In this document: positions 8,990 through 17,983 of the stretch, piece after piece
Layout of the letters: each line of letters begins with the position of its first letter
Numbering within the stretch: position 1 is the first letter of the stretch
Origin: Nocardia arthritidis
Lineage (GTDB): Bacteria; Actinomycetota; Actinomycetes; Mycobacteriales; Mycobacteriaceae
Length of the DNA stretch: 64,000 bases
Assembly: GCF_011801145.1 (NCBI RefSeq)
Contig: NZ_CP046172.1
Location: 4,774,001 to 4,838,000 of the forward strand
Direction: 5' to 3'
Made by a program: the position numbers and the translations under genes
Notes under the pieces: generated by a model
The model's database searches: none
What the model was told of the DNA's origin: nothing
What the model saw: the letters and a program-made list of their open reading frames with translations, nothing else

Positions 8990-10260
8990 CAACCTCCGAC
9001 ACCGATGTCGTGGTGTGCGGGGCCGGGGCGGGCGGCCTCGCCGCGGCCTGCGCGCTCGGTGCGCTCGGCCTGCGCGTGCTGGTTATCGAACGACGGCGCG
9101 AACCCGCACGCATCGCCAAAGGTGAACTGTTGCAGCCGAGTTCGATGGCAAGCCTGACGCAGTGGGGTGCCGGGCCACGGCTGTCGCACGGTGGCGGTGT
9201 CTGGATCGACCGGCTCTGCGCGCGCGACCCGGACGGGCGCGCGCTGCTCGAACTCGACTACGGCCGCACGCTCGGCGCGGATCGGCGCATCCTGTCGGCC
9301 GACTACCCGGCCATCCTGACCGCCCTCGCCGACAGCCTGCCCGCGAATGTCGAACTGCGCCGCGGCATCCGAGTCGAGGAATTGGTGCGGAACCCGGCCG
9401 GGCGGGTCCGGGGCGTCGTCGTGACCGACGGTGGGCGGTCGACGGAAACGGTTTCGGCCGAATTGGTGGTCGCCGCGGACGGTTCCGCGTCCGCGCTGCG
9501 CGCCGCCGCGGGCATCGCCCTGCCGCGCGCGCAATACCCGCACCGTCTGGTGTCGTTCGAGATACCGGGCAGACACGGCGCCGAATTGACCGCCTATGTG
9601 ACGGATCGCGGTCTGCGGCTGGCCTATCCGCTGCCGCACGCCCGGACCCGCCTATACCTGCAGGCGGGCGCCGACGAGCTACGCGGCCTGGACGACAACG
9701 GGATTCGCCGCTGGGCCGCGAACACGGTCGCGGAGGTGGGACCGCTGTCCGGGCTCGGCGAGCTGCTGCTCGCGCGCGATACCCGGCGCCAGATCTTCGG
9801 CGTCCCACGCTATCTGGTCGATCGGCTGTCGACACCGGGTATGGCGCTGCTCGGCGAGTCGGCGCACGCCGTGCATCCGATGGCCGCGCAGGGGATGAAC
9901 TCGGCCATCGCCGACGCGGTCGAATTGACCGCACAACTGCGGGACGCCGGCGAATGGTCCAGCGCGGCGGTCGATTCCGCGTTGCGCGGCTACCACCGGG
10001 TGCGGTTGCCGCAGCTGCGGCACGTCGCGACCGTCAGCCACAACGCCGCCAGGATGCTCACCGCCGTCTCACCGATGGGCCGAATGCTCGGCAGACGGCT
10101 GATGCGCGGCACCGCGGGCAACCCGCGGCTGCTCGCGGCCACCTGCCGCAATATCGCCGGAATCGAGCCGCGGCCGCTGCGTCCGCTGGACCGGCTCTAC
10201 CAACTCGGTCTGCTTCGCGACCCGAATTCGACTGCGCGGCAGGAGGAGTCATGCAAGTAA
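8986..10260 (+). CDS. FAD-dependent monooxygenase / epoxidase
   Basis: A 424-residue group A flavin monooxygenase. The dinucleotide fold begins VVVCGAGAGGLAAA (GAGAGG 12-17) and ends with the ribose-binding acid in VIERR. The second FAD block reads LLGESAHAVHPMAAQGMNSA (Glu in place of the usual Asp). In meroterpenoid pathways this enzyme class epoxidises the terminal alkene of the prenyl chain before cyclisation, and the position right after the cyclase fits that role. The start overlaps the cyclase stop (ATGA). Hydroxylation of an aromatic ring is the alternative. Confidence 0.85.
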   Translation: MTTSDTDVVVCGAGAGGLAAACALGALGLRVLVIERRREPARIAKGELLQPSSMASLTQWGAGPRLSHGGGVWIDRLCARDPDGRALLELDYGRTLGADRRILSADYPAILTALADSLPANVELRRGIRVEELVRNPAGRVRGVVVTDGGRSTETVSAELVVAADGSASALRAAAGIALPRAQYPHRLVSFEIPGRHGAELTAYVTDRGLRLAYPLPHARTRLYLQAGADELRGLDDNGIRRWAANTVAEVGPLSGLGELLLARDTRRQIFGVPRYLVDRLSTPGMALLGESAHAVHPMAAQGMNSAIADAVELTAQLRDAGEWSSAAVDSALRGYHRVRLPQLRHVATVSHNAARMLTAVSPMGRMLGRRLMRGTAGNPRLLAATCRNIAGIEPRPLRPLDRLYQLGLLRDPNSTARQEESCK

Positions 10261-11459
10261 GGGAGCCGTGGACGTTACCGATCATCCGTACCGATCTATT
10301 CGACCTGCCCGTCGCGTACCGGGAGATGTTCGCGGCGGGCCCGATCCAGGCGGCCCGGTTACCGAACGGCCGGACCGTGTGGGTCCTGACGGGGCACAGC
10401 GAGATTCGCGGCCTGCTCACCGATCCGCGCACCACCGCCGACCGCGCACATCCGAACTTTCCCTCGTTCGACGCGTCCGGCGGCACCGCGACGGCGCTGA
10501 TCGCGGGCTCGGATCCCTTTCTGGTGTCGATGGATCCGCCCGCGCACACCCACGCCCGCAACCAGCTCAAACGGGAGTTCGAGCAGCGACGCATCCGGGA
10601 ACTGGCGCCGGTGGTCCAGGAGATCATCGATACCACGCTGACCCGATTGCTCTCGGGACCGAAACCGGCGGATCTGGTGTCGGAGTTCGCGCTCCGGGTG
10701 CCGTCGCTGGTGATCTGCCGGCTGCTCGGCGTTCCGTACACCGATCACGATTTCTTCGAATCCCGGACGCCCGCGCTGATCGACAGCACCGCATCGCCGC
10801 AGCGATGCCGCGCGGCCTTCACGGAAATCCATGGCTACCTCACCGACCTGATCGCCCGGCGCGAGGCGCGGCCGACGGACGACATCATCGGCAACTATGT
10901 GCGCGCGACCCGCGCCGGCGGCGCCTACCGGCGGGAAACCCTTGTCTCGCATGCCTTCCTGCTGTTGATCGCCGGGCACGAGACCACCGCCAATCAGATC
11001 GCGCTCAGCGTGCTCGCCTTGCTGCGACGGCCGGAACTGTCGGCGCGACTGCGCGCGGAACCCGCTCTGGTGCCCCGGGCCGTCGAGGAAATGCTGCGGT
11101 ATTTCACCATCGTCGATTCGGTCTCGCGGGTGGCGACGGCGGATATCACGATCGGCGCGAACACCATCCGGGCCGGAGACGGAATCGTCATGGTGTGCAG
11201 CCTCGCCAACCGCGACCCCGACGTCTTCGACGAACCCGACGACCTCGAGTTCGCCCGCGGCGACCGGCGGCACCTGTCCTTCGGATTCGGTCCGCACCAA
11301 TGCCTCGGACAGGGTTTGGCCCGGCTGGAACTGGAATTGGCGCTGCGATCGGTGATTACGCGCCTACCCGGTCTCGCGCTGGCGGTACCGGCCGGGCACC
11401 TGGAGTACAAGGGCACCACCTCGGCCTTCGGCGTGAAACGCCTGCCGGTCGTCTGGTGA
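10251..11459 (+). CDS. Cytochrome P450
   Basis: A 402-residue soluble bacterial P450. Visible landmarks are the I-helix oxygen-activating AGHETT, the K-helix EEMLRY (ExxR) and the haem loop FGFGPHQCLG with Cys351. It would oxidise the terpenoid scaffold, using external ferredoxin and reductase; none is encoded nearby. ATG 10251 lies inside the preceding gene's end and has AGGAGG just upstream. Codons 9 and 37 are TTA, rare in this GC-rich operon. Confidence 0.92.
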   Translation: MQVREPWTLPIIRTDLFDLPVAYREMFAAGPIQAARLPNGRTVWVLTGHSEIRGLLTDPRTTADRAHPNFPSFDASGGTATALIAGSDPFLVSMDPPAHTHARNQLKREFEQRRIRELAPVVQEIIDTTLTRLLSGPKPADLVSEFALRVPSLVICRLLGVPYTDHDFFESRTPALIDSTASPQRCRAAFTEIHGYLTDLIARREARPTDDIIGNYVRATRAGGAYRRETLVSHAFLLLIAGHETTANQIALSVLALLRRPELSARLRAEPALVPRAVEEMLRYFTIVDSVSRVATADITIGANTIRAGDGIVMVCSLANRDPDVFDEPDDLEFARGDRRHLSFGFGPHQCLGQGLARLELELALRSVITRLPGLALAVPAGHLEYKGTTSAFGVKRLPVVW

Positions 11460-11493
11460 CAGCCGCAATTCGTTGCGCGAAAGGAGATTCGGC

Positions 11494-12756
11494 GTGCCCG
11501 ACGAGCTGATCAGGGAACTGGACCCCAGCGAGGCGCGGTTCGTGCCGCACGGCGCCTACAGCGGCCATACCGTGCTGGTGACGGGCGAACTCGACGCGAC
11601 GGCGCTCGGTGCGGCATTCGCGGCGCTCCAGCGGAGCTACCCGGTGCTGACCTGCCGCATCGTCGAGGAATCCGACGGCAGGTGCCTGCTGGTCCGGTCG
11701 AACGCAAGCCCGCCGGTCGGCCCCTGGTTCGGCGACGGCGACCCCGGGCGATTGCGGGACCCGGCCCAACCGCTCGATCCCGCAACGCAACTCGCCTACC
11801 TGGATGTGGTCGCGGCGCCGGGGTGCGCCCGCGTCACCTGGTACATCCACCACGCCGTCGCCGACGGCAGCCACGCGATCGAACTGTTCGCCCGATTCTG
11901 GGACTTCTACACCGACTGCCTGACGGCCACCGTGCCGGAACCCGTGCCGCACGACTATCCGCGATCGCTCGAATGGTATTCCGCCACATACGGATTCCGT
12001 CGCGGGCCGCTGTCCGGGCTCGAGGATGTCACCGTACCGCTGTCGGCAGAGCCGAAACCGGACCCGGCGGCCGCCACCGCAATCCTGGGCGGTGGCCTCC
12101 TCCGGCCCGCGCGCAGCACGTTGGACGCCGAGACGACAGGCCGGCTCATCGCCCTGGCCCGGCGCACGGGCCTGACGGTCAACAGCGTGGTCACCGGGGT
12201 GCTGCTGCGGGCGTTCGGCGCACGGACGAGCGCAGACCCGAGACCGGTGCGCGCGCTGTACGCGGTGGATCTGCGCCGCCACCTGGACCCGCAGGTGCCC
12301 GCCACCGCGGGCACGAATCTCGCCGCTTCGGCGTGCTTCGCCGCCGATATGGAAACATGCGGCGGGACAATGGAACTCGCCCGGCGGATCGCCGGCCGCT
12401 TGCGCCGCGACCTGGCGCAGGGCGTGTTGCAGCAATCGGTGTGGCACTATCCGGACTTCTACGGCGACCGCCGGACCCGGTCGGTGGCTGGTCATCTCGG
12501 GCTCACCAATTGCGGTGTCATCCCGAGGTTCCGGACGCCGCCCGGGGCGGCGATCACCGATTACGAGATCGTGCACCTGCTGGCCCATCCCCGGCCGTCG
12601 ACCGAGGTGACCTCGCAGACCGGGCTTTTCATGCTCTACACCTTCGCGGGGCGCCTCACCATCGGATACGTCGGTGCGGTCGATGCGGACGTCTTGTTGG
12701 CGGTCATCCGAGACGAGCTGACGGCAATATCCGCCGAAGAGCCGGTGATCCGATGA
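11494..12756 (+). CDS. PapA5-like acyltransferase (condensation-domain superfamily)
   Basis: A 420-residue CoA- or carrier-dependent acyltransferase. The active-site motif HHxxxDG is seen as HHAVADG (His119, His120, Asp124, Gly125). The order and length match phthiocerol/PapA5-type and stand-alone condensation proteins. I chose GTG 11494, seven bases after AAAGGAG, rather than the upstream TTG. It would esterify or amidate a hydroxyl or amine on the terpenoid. The gap to the P450 is 34 bases and its stop overlaps the glycosyltransferase start. Confidence 0.8.
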   Translation: MPDELIRELDPSEARFVPHGAYSGHTVLVTGELDATALGAAFAALQRSYPVLTCRIVEESDGRCLLVRSNASPPVGPWFGDGDPGRLRDPAQPLDPATQLAYLDVVAAPGCARVTWYIHHAVADGSHAIELFARFWDFYTDCLTATVPEPVPHDYPRSLEWYSATYGFRRGPLSGLEDVTVPLSAEPKPDPAAATAILGGGLLRPARSTLDAETTGRLIALARRTGLTVNSVVTGVLLRAFGARTSADPRPVRALYAVDLRRHLDPQVPATAGTNLAASACFAADMETCGGTMELARRIAGRLRRDLAQGVLQQSVWHYPDFYGDRRTRSVAGHLGLTNCGVIPRFRTPPGAAITDYEIVHLLAHPRPSTEVTSQTGLFMLYTFAGRLTIGYVGAVDADVLLAVIRDELTAISAEEPVIR

Positions 12757-13688
12757 GCTGGTCGGCGCAATCCTCGTACGGCGTGGTGATCGTCGCCTGG
12801 TGTCCCTCGGAAGACAATATCGCGCACGCGATTTCGCTCACCGAGACCGGCGGGCAGGTCTGTCTCGTCGACAACTCCCCGCAACCCGAACCCTGGTACG
12901 CACGCGTGCGCGACGCCGGAATCTTGTTGGTGGTCAACCGAAACCGCGGCGGGCTCGGCGGCGGTTTCAATCGCGGGATCGATGCGCTGTTCGGCCGCGG
13001 TGCCGACGTCGTCTTCATCCTCGACCAAGATTCCGAGGTGGACGGCGGCTACTTCGCCGATATGCTCGCCACTCCGGTACCGGCGGAATCCGGCCGCCCA
13101 TATCTGGTGGGGCCGGTACCGTACGACGTCGAGACCGGCGTCCTGCTGCTGGGACATCGGGTGGCCGGCGCGGAACAGATTGCGGCACTGGCGAACAACG
13201 GAACCATCGAGGTCGATTTCCTGGTGTCGTCCGGGACCATGATCACCCGGCGGGCGTGGCAGGCGATCGGGCCGTTCGACGAACGGTACGTCATCGATTA
13301 TCTCGATTGGGAATTCTGTCACCGAGCGGCGCGGCGCGGGGTCGGCCTCATCGTCAACGCGGACGTGCTGATGCGGCACCGGATCGGCGATATCCGGTTG
13401 CGGACCGTGCTGGGCATGCGGATGCTGGTCTTCGGCTACGCCCCGATCAGGCGCTACTACCAGACCCGCAACTGCGTCCACTTCACGACGCGGCATGCAC
13501 GCGAACGGCGAAGCCTGCTGGCGCTCAACGCATTTCTGGTGCGCAACATACTGTCGGTGCTGCTGTTCGAGCCGGACAAGGCGCACAAGCTGCGCGCCAT
13601 GGCCGCCGGGCTCGCCGACGGCGTCGTCGGCCGCCTCGGCCATCTCGCCGAAACCCGAACCCAACTCGCCGAAACGTCGCGTCGGTGA
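12753..13688 (+). CDS. GT2-family glycosyltransferase (rhamnosyltransferase-like)
   Basis: A 311-residue GT-A fold enzyme. The N-terminal VVIVAW strand, the NRNRGGLGGGFNRG block and the metal-binding DQDS (Asp91, Asp93) match bacterial rhamnosyltransferases of the WbbL group. The C-terminal half has the usual ERYVIDYLDWEFC acceptor-site segment (WEFC corresponding to the common DxEW/DWEF pattern). It would add a deoxy-sugar or other sugar to the product. ATG 12753 overlaps the acyltransferase stop. No sugar-nucleotide synthesis genes accompany it, so the donor must come from primary metabolism. Confidence 0.85.
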   Translation: MSWSAQSSYGVVIVAWCPSEDNIAHAISLTETGGQVCLVDNSPQPEPWYARVRDAGILLVVNRNRGGLGGGFNRGIDALFGRGADVVFILDQDSEVDGGYFADMLATPVPAESGRPYLVGPVPYDVETGVLLLGHRVAGAEQIAALANNGTIEVDFLVSSGTMITRRAWQAIGPFDERYVIDYLDWEFCHRAARRGVGLIVNADVLMRHRIGDIRLRTVLGMRMLVFGYAPIRRYYQTRNCVHFTTRHARERRSLLALNAFLVRNILSVLLFEPDKAHKLRAMAAGLADGVVGRLGHLAETRTQLAETSRR

Positions 13689-13714
13689 CCCGAGTCGACC
13701 CAGGAGTGTGCACA

Positions 13715-14728
13715 ATGCCCGACACCACAAGCGATCCCGCCGCCGAACTCGCCCGGCTCACCGACCTGGCCACCCCGTACGCGGTGCGCGCCGCGGTCAC
13801 CCTCGGCCTGCCGGAACTGCTCGAAGCGGGTCCGGCGAGCGCGGCGCAGCTGGCGAAAGCGACCGGCGCGGACCAGGATTCGCTGGACCGCCTGCTGCGG
13901 TACCTCGTCGCGCACGACGTCTTCGCGGCCGCCGCGCCGGATCGATATGCGTTGAACGACATCTCGCGTCAACTGGTCGGCCCGGACGGCGCGCCCCAGC
14001 GCGCGTGGCTGAACCTGTCCGGGGCGGGCGCCCGCATGGATGCCGGATACGCCGGCCTTGCCGACGCCGTCCGCAAAGGCTCCGAGGGCTACAGCTCCGT
14101 TCACGGCCTGCCGCTCTGGGCGGATCTGGCCGAAAGACCGGACCTGCGAAGCGGATTCGATGACCTGATGGGCGCCGACACCGCCCGCATCGCCCACCTG
14201 CTCGCCACCGAATACGACTGGACCGGGCTCGGGCACCTCATCGACGTCGGCGGCGGCATCGGCATCCTGCTCGGCGAAATACTCACTACCCGAGCGCATC
14301 TCACCGGCGCGGTATTCGACCTGCCACCCGCCACCGCGGCGGCCAGGCGCCGCTTCGCCGCCGCCGGACTCGGCGGCCGCGCCGCCGCCATCGACGGCAG
14401 CTTCTTCGACCTGATCCCGCCCGGCGCCGACGCCTACCTCGTCTCCCGGGTGCTCACCGACTGGAACGACGAAGCGGCACAGCGGATCCTCGCCAACTGC
14501 GTGACCGCCGCCCGCCCCGGCGGCCGCGTCCTCATCGTCGAAATGCTGCCCGACGACGTCATCGCGGACCCCCGCTCCGCGTACGATCTGCAGATGCTCG
14601 TCGTGGTCGGCGGCAAACTGCGCTCCACCGCGGAATTCACCCGCCTCGCCGAACGCGCCGGGGCCGTCGTGGCCGGGGTCCGCCGCTGGGCGTGCGGGCT
14701 CACCGTGCTCGACTGCCGCCCCAGCTGA
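13715..14728 (+). CDS. SAM-dependent O-methyltransferase
   Basis: A 337-residue methyltransferase of the two-domain group that includes hydroxyneurosporene and anthracycline methyltransferases. An N-terminal dimerisation/winged-helix domain precedes the SAM site IDVGGGIG (DVGGGIG 177-183) with the acidic end of strand 2 in VFDLP. CAGGAG lies just upstream of ATG 13715, and the gap after the glycosyltransferase is 26 bases, so it is the last gene of the operon. It probably methylates a hydroxyl of the terpenoid or its sugar or aromatic part. Confidence 0.87.
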   Translation: MPDTTSDPAAELARLTDLATPYAVRAAVTLGLPELLEAGPASAAQLAKATGADQDSLDRLLRYLVAHDVFAAAAPDRYALNDISRQLVGPDGAPQRAWLNLSGAGARMDAGYAGLADAVRKGSEGYSSVHGLPLWADLAERPDLRSGFDDLMGADTARIAHLLATEYDWTGLGHLIDVGGGIGILLGEILTTRAHLTGAVFDLPPATAAARRRFAAAGLGGRAAAIDGSFFDLIPPGADAYLVSRVLTDWNDEAAQRILANCVTAARPGGRVLIVEMLPDDVIADPRSAYDLQMLVVVGGKLRSTAEFTRLAERAGAVVAGVRRWACGLTVLDCRPS

Positions 14729-14736
14729 TGTTCAGT

Positions 14737-15015
14737 TCACGCCTTCGGATCCCGGAACCCGGGGATGCCGAGGTGGGCCCCGATGGCGGCCACCGCATCC
14801 ACGAGCGTGCGCCCACCCAGCTGTTCCCAGCCGGGATACGGCTGATCCTCACTGGTCAGATCGCGGGTCCCGGGCCCACCGAGCTGATCCATCGTGAGTC
14901 CGGCATGCTCATCGATCCACGCCACCATATCGCCGGCGACGATGTCCTGACCGCGCCTGCTGCGGATCACCTCGTTGGCGAACACCCCGTTCGTCTGCGC
15001 ATCCTCGTTCGACAT
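14737..15015 (-). CDS. Small hypothetical protein
   Basis: A 92-residue acidic protein I do not recognise. A strong GAGGAGG site lies upstream of ATG 15015. No membrane segment, signal peptide or cysteine motif is visible; the composition (LGGPGTRDLTSED...LGGRTLVDAVAAIG) suggests a small globular fold. It is convergent with the methyltransferase, only eight bases away, and so is probably outside the terpenoid operon. Confidence 0.6.
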   Translation of the reverse strand: MSNEDAQTNGVFANEVIRSRRGQDIVAGDMVAWIDEHAGLTMDQLGGPGTRDLTSEDQPYPGWEQLGGRTLVDAVAAIGAHLGIPGFRDPKA

Positions 15016-15171
15016 CGCGATCCTCCTCTCGAGAGCTGTTGTGCTGCAATCGATTCAATCCGGGTATACCACGGCGGAAGATGCGGGTGCGCGGACCGGA
15101 AGCCGCCCGGCCCGGTCTGGTGCTGGTCGGCGGTTGTTTCGAAGATCAACGCGCCGAACCGATTTCGATCT

Positions 15172-15969
15172 CTAGCCCGCGGCCGGGAGATGACGGCGGA
15201 ACCACACGGTCAAACCGGAATCGACGGCGCGGGCGCCCGGCAGCTGGGGCGCGGGTTCGATACCGGGCTCGTCGGCGAGCGGATGCGCCAGCCCGGGGAT
15301 CGACAGCAGCTCGGACCGTTCGCCCAACGCGTCGGCGAACCGCAGCGCGTCGGCGCGCAGCGCCGGATGATCGAGTTCGCCGCTGACCACCAGCAGCGGC
15401 GCTCGATCGGCGATCACCGCCGCCTCGGGGATGAAATCCAGGCTGTCGACCACCTTTTCGGATTCGGCGTCGTATGGGTAGTCGCCGGGAAACAGGTCGA
15501 CGACCGACCGCATCCGGATGGCGGCGTTCACCACCGCCCCCGCGAACACCGGAATGTCGCTGCCGGCGAGGATCCGCAGCGCGACCGCCCCGCCCAGCGA
15601 GCCGCCGAGCACGCCGATCGGGCCGTCGTGCACCGGCAGCTGCGCACGGATCGAGTCCAGCGCGGCCGGGAACTCCTCGGCCGCCTGCCGGACGAACGGA
15701 TGCAGAAACGACATCAGCGGATCCTCGGTGAACAGCCGCACGATGGCGTCGGTGCTGCCGTCCACCATGCGCGCCCCGCACATCGGCATGCCGAGATGCA
15801 CCCGCCACGCGGGCAGTTCGTTCATCGGCAGCGCCGCGGCGAACGCGGCATCCGACCTCGGCGCGTCGAGCATATGCCAGGTGACGATCAGCGGGGCGGC
15901 GCCGCCGTCCGGCGGCGGCAACGCGGTGAACGGCACACCGGCCGCTGTTCCGGTAATCGGTGACTGCAT
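15172..15969 (-). CDS. Alpha/beta hydrolase
   Basis: A 265-residue alpha/beta-hydrolase. The nucleophile elbow is GVLGGSLGGAVAL, the acid probably sits in VSGELDHP and the base in PGLAHPLADEP. I start at ATG 15969; the frame is open further upstream but without hydrolase-like sequence. It resembles short cytoplasmic esterase/peptidase-like hydrolases. The substrate is unknown. It is followed at about 160 bases by the small hypothetical gene on the same strand. Confidence 0.75.
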   Translation of the reverse strand: MQSPITGTAAGVPFTALPPPDGGAAPLIVTWHMLDAPRSDAAFAAALPMNELPAWRVHLGMPMCGARMVDGSTDAIVRLFTEDPLMSFLHPFVRQAAEEFPAALDSIRAQLPVHDGPIGVLGGSLGGAVALRILAGSDIPVFAGAVVNAAIRMRSVVDLFPGDYPYDAESEKVVDSLDFIPEAAVIADRAPLLVVSGELDHPALRADALRFADALGERSELLSIPGLAHPLADEPGIEPAPQLPGARAVDSGLTVWFRRHLPAAG

Positions 15970-16061
15970 GCGGACACGGTAGGGCCTGCCGCCGCCCACC
16001 GGAAATCGATTACGCCACAAGCGAAATCGGGGGCGCGCAGCAGCGCGGCTTCGGGAGCCGT

Positions 16062-17171
16062 TCAGCCGGGTTGGAAGAATGCGAGCATTCGCCGGCTGGC
16101 GTCCGGCGACATCAGGACTTCCTGCATGCGTGCCGACATCCGGGCGGCGGTGCCGGTGCGGTCGAACATCTCGCGTTCGTATTCTTCGATGGCGGTGGGG
16201 AAGTCGTGCGGGTGCGCGGCCAGGGCGAGGCCGAGCACGGCACCGTCGAGCAGCGCCATATTGGCGCCCTCGCCCACCGGCGGCATCAGGTGCGCGGCAT
16301 CGCCGACCAGCGTGACGCCCGGATTCGACGGCCAGGTGAGGCCGACCGGGAGCGTGGTGATCGACCGCGGCACGACCGCGTCGTCGCAGGCCGCGATGAG
16401 CGCGGTGAACCGCGGGTGCCAACCGGGGAGCAGTTCGATCAGCCGCGCCCGGGCGGCGGCCGGGTCGTCGAACGGGATACCGCTGGTGGCGAACCAGTCC
16501 TCGGCGGTGTTGTAGAAGCTGAGGCCGATGCGGACGCGGCCGTCGCCGTTGCGCTGCGCCGCCAGGGACAATCCGTTGCCGAGCACCCAGTAGTTGCCGC
16601 GCCCGACCATCGCCGCGAGGTCCGGATGTGTGCGGTCGATATCGGGAATGCCGAGTTCGACGACATTCTGGCCGATATGGGCCGGGCGGGCGTCGGTGAG
16701 CAGCGCGCGGACCCTGGACTGTGCGCCGTCGGCGCCGATCAGCAGGTCATATGTCGCGGTGCCGCCGTCGGCGAAGCGCAGCAGGCCGTCGTCGGCGGAT
16801 TCGAACGCGCGCCCCCAGCGCACCATGTCCGCGGGCAGCGAATCCAGCAGCAGGTTCCGCAGGTCGGCGCGGTCGACCTCGGGTCGCAGGAGTGGGGCCT
16901 CATCGGGCGTGTCCTCCTGGTGCAGCAGCGTGCCGTCCGGCTCCAGCAGGCGCATATCCTGCCCTTCACCGCGGGCGATCGCGTGGAACCCGTCGATCAG
17001 GCCGGCCTCGCGCAGGGCCCGCTGCCCGGAATGGATGTCGAGCATGCCGCCCTGACCGCGCGCGCCGCGCGAGGACTCACGCTCGTACACGACGGCATCG
17101 ATGCCGTGCACGTGCAACACCCTGGCGAGGGCCAAGCCGCCCAATCCGGCTCCGACAATGACGATGGTCAT
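16062..17171 (-). CDS. Tet(X)-like FAD-dependent monooxygenase
   Basis: A 369-residue group A flavin monooxygenase. The FAD fold starts MTIVIVGAGLGGLALA at the N-terminus, and the second FAD block reads GDAAHLMPPVGEGANMA. The segments GGMLDIHSGQRALREAGL and PEVDRADLRNLLLDSLP closely follow the order of Tet(X)-type enzymes. ATG 17171 is preferred over ATG 17177 because AAGGG lies six bases before it. The gene diverges from a TetR regulator with a clear palindromic operator between them, a layout seen with inducible xenobiotic-inactivating enzymes. The substrate could be a tetracycline, a rifamycin or another aromatic; sequence alone does not say. Confidence 0.85.
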   Translation of the reverse strand: MTIVIVGAGLGGLALARVLHVHGIDAVVYERESSRGARGQGGMLDIHSGQRALREAGLIDGFHAIARGEGQDMRLLEPDGTLLHQEDTPDEAPLLRPEVDRADLRNLLLDSLPADMVRWGRAFESADDGLLRFADGGTATYDLLIGADGAQSRVRALLTDARPAHIGQNVVELGIPDIDRTHPDLAAMVGRGNYWVLGNGLSLAAQRNGDGRVRIGLSFYNTAEDWFATSGIPFDDPAAARARLIELLPGWHPRFTALIAACDDAVVPRSITTLPVGLTWPSNPGVTLVGDAAHLMPPVGEGANMALLDGAVLGLALAAHPHDFPTAIEEYEREMFDRTGTAARMSARMQEVLMSPDASRRMLAFFQPG

Positions 17172-17181
17172 GCTCATCCCT

Positions 17182-17230
17182 TCGATACACTGAACTACTC
17201 GATACACTGTATCGAAGCATTCGGTGTATC
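17182..17230. promoter_or_regulatory. TetR operators between the flavin monooxygenase and its regulator
   Basis: The divergent gap holds a perfect inverted repeat, TCGATACA-C-TGTATCGA (17199-17215), flanked by one half-site in each orientation: TCGATACACTG at 17182-17192 and CGGTGTATCG at 17221-17230. This spacing between two divergent starts is typical of a TetR protein controlling both genes. Confidence 0.75.
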
Positions 17231-17238
17231 GTCGGGGC

Positions 17239-17919
17239 ATGTTGGTGTGGGAGCGGCCGGAGCCGCCGGATCGGCCGGCGCCGGCGCCATTAAGTCGAGA
17301 ACGGATCGTGGGAGCGGCGATCCGGCTGGCGGATGCGGACGGGCTGGCGGCGGTATCGCTACGCAAGGTCGCCGCCGCCCTGGACGTCGGGCCGATGCGG
17401 CTGTACGGCTACATCGCCACCAAAGAGGAATTGCTCGACCTGATGGTCGACGCGGTCTACGCCGAGACCCGGCCGAGCGGAGACGGTTGGCGAGAAGTGC
17501 TGCGATCCATGGCCGAAACCACCCGGCAGGCCGCTCACCGGCACGAATGGCTTGCCGACCTGATCGGCGGGCGGCCGCAGCTCGGCCCGAACGCGCTGGC
17601 CAGAGGAGAGGCCGTGGTGGCGGCGATGAGCGATATCGACGTGGACAGCGTCATGCCGGTGATCGACGCGGTCAACGCGTACGTGATCGGCGCGGTGCGC
17701 CGGGAGATCACCGAACGGCGCGCCGAGCGCACCACCGGTATGGACAAGACCCAGTGGCAGGCCGCCTTCGGCCCCTATCTGGTGCGGACCTTCGCGACCG
17801 GCCGATACCCCACGCTGGCCACGGTCATCCGCGACGCCGCCCACCTCGACGCCGACCAAACCTTCCACACCGGCCTCGACTTCCTCCTCGACGGCATCCA
17901 AGCCCGCATTCACGGCTGA
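17239..17919 (+). CDS. TetR-family transcriptional regulator (TetR_C-type)
   Basis: A 226-residue repressor. The N-terminal helix-turn-helix is seen in GLAAVSLRKVAAALDVG followed by LYGYIATKEELL, typical of TetR itself and related drug-sensing members. The C-terminal ligand domain is of usual length. ATG 17239 is the likely start; a GTG at 17224 would add five residues but lies inside the operator half-site. It should repress itself and the divergent Tet(X)-like monooxygenase through the adjacent palindrome. Confidence 0.85.
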   Translation: MLVWERPEPPDRPAPAPLSRERIVGAAIRLADADGLAAVSLRKVAAALDVGPMRLYGYIATKEELLDLMVDAVYAETRPSGDGWREVLRSMAETTRQAAHRHEWLADLIGGRPQLGPNALARGEAVVAAMSDIDVDSVMPVIDAVNAYVIGAVRREITERRAERTTGMDKTQWQAAFGPYLVRTFATGRYPTLATVIRDAAHLDADQTFHTGLDFLLDGIQARIHG

Positions 17920-17983
17920 CCCGCCGCGAACCCATCGGGTGCCGGATTACCAAGGCGTTCAACAGCATTCAGCTCATGCGGAG

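Noticed and set aside
11682..12752. Long open frame upstream of the glycosyltransferase start
   Set aside because: It is an out-of-frame reading of the acyltransferase; the real start is ATG 12753.
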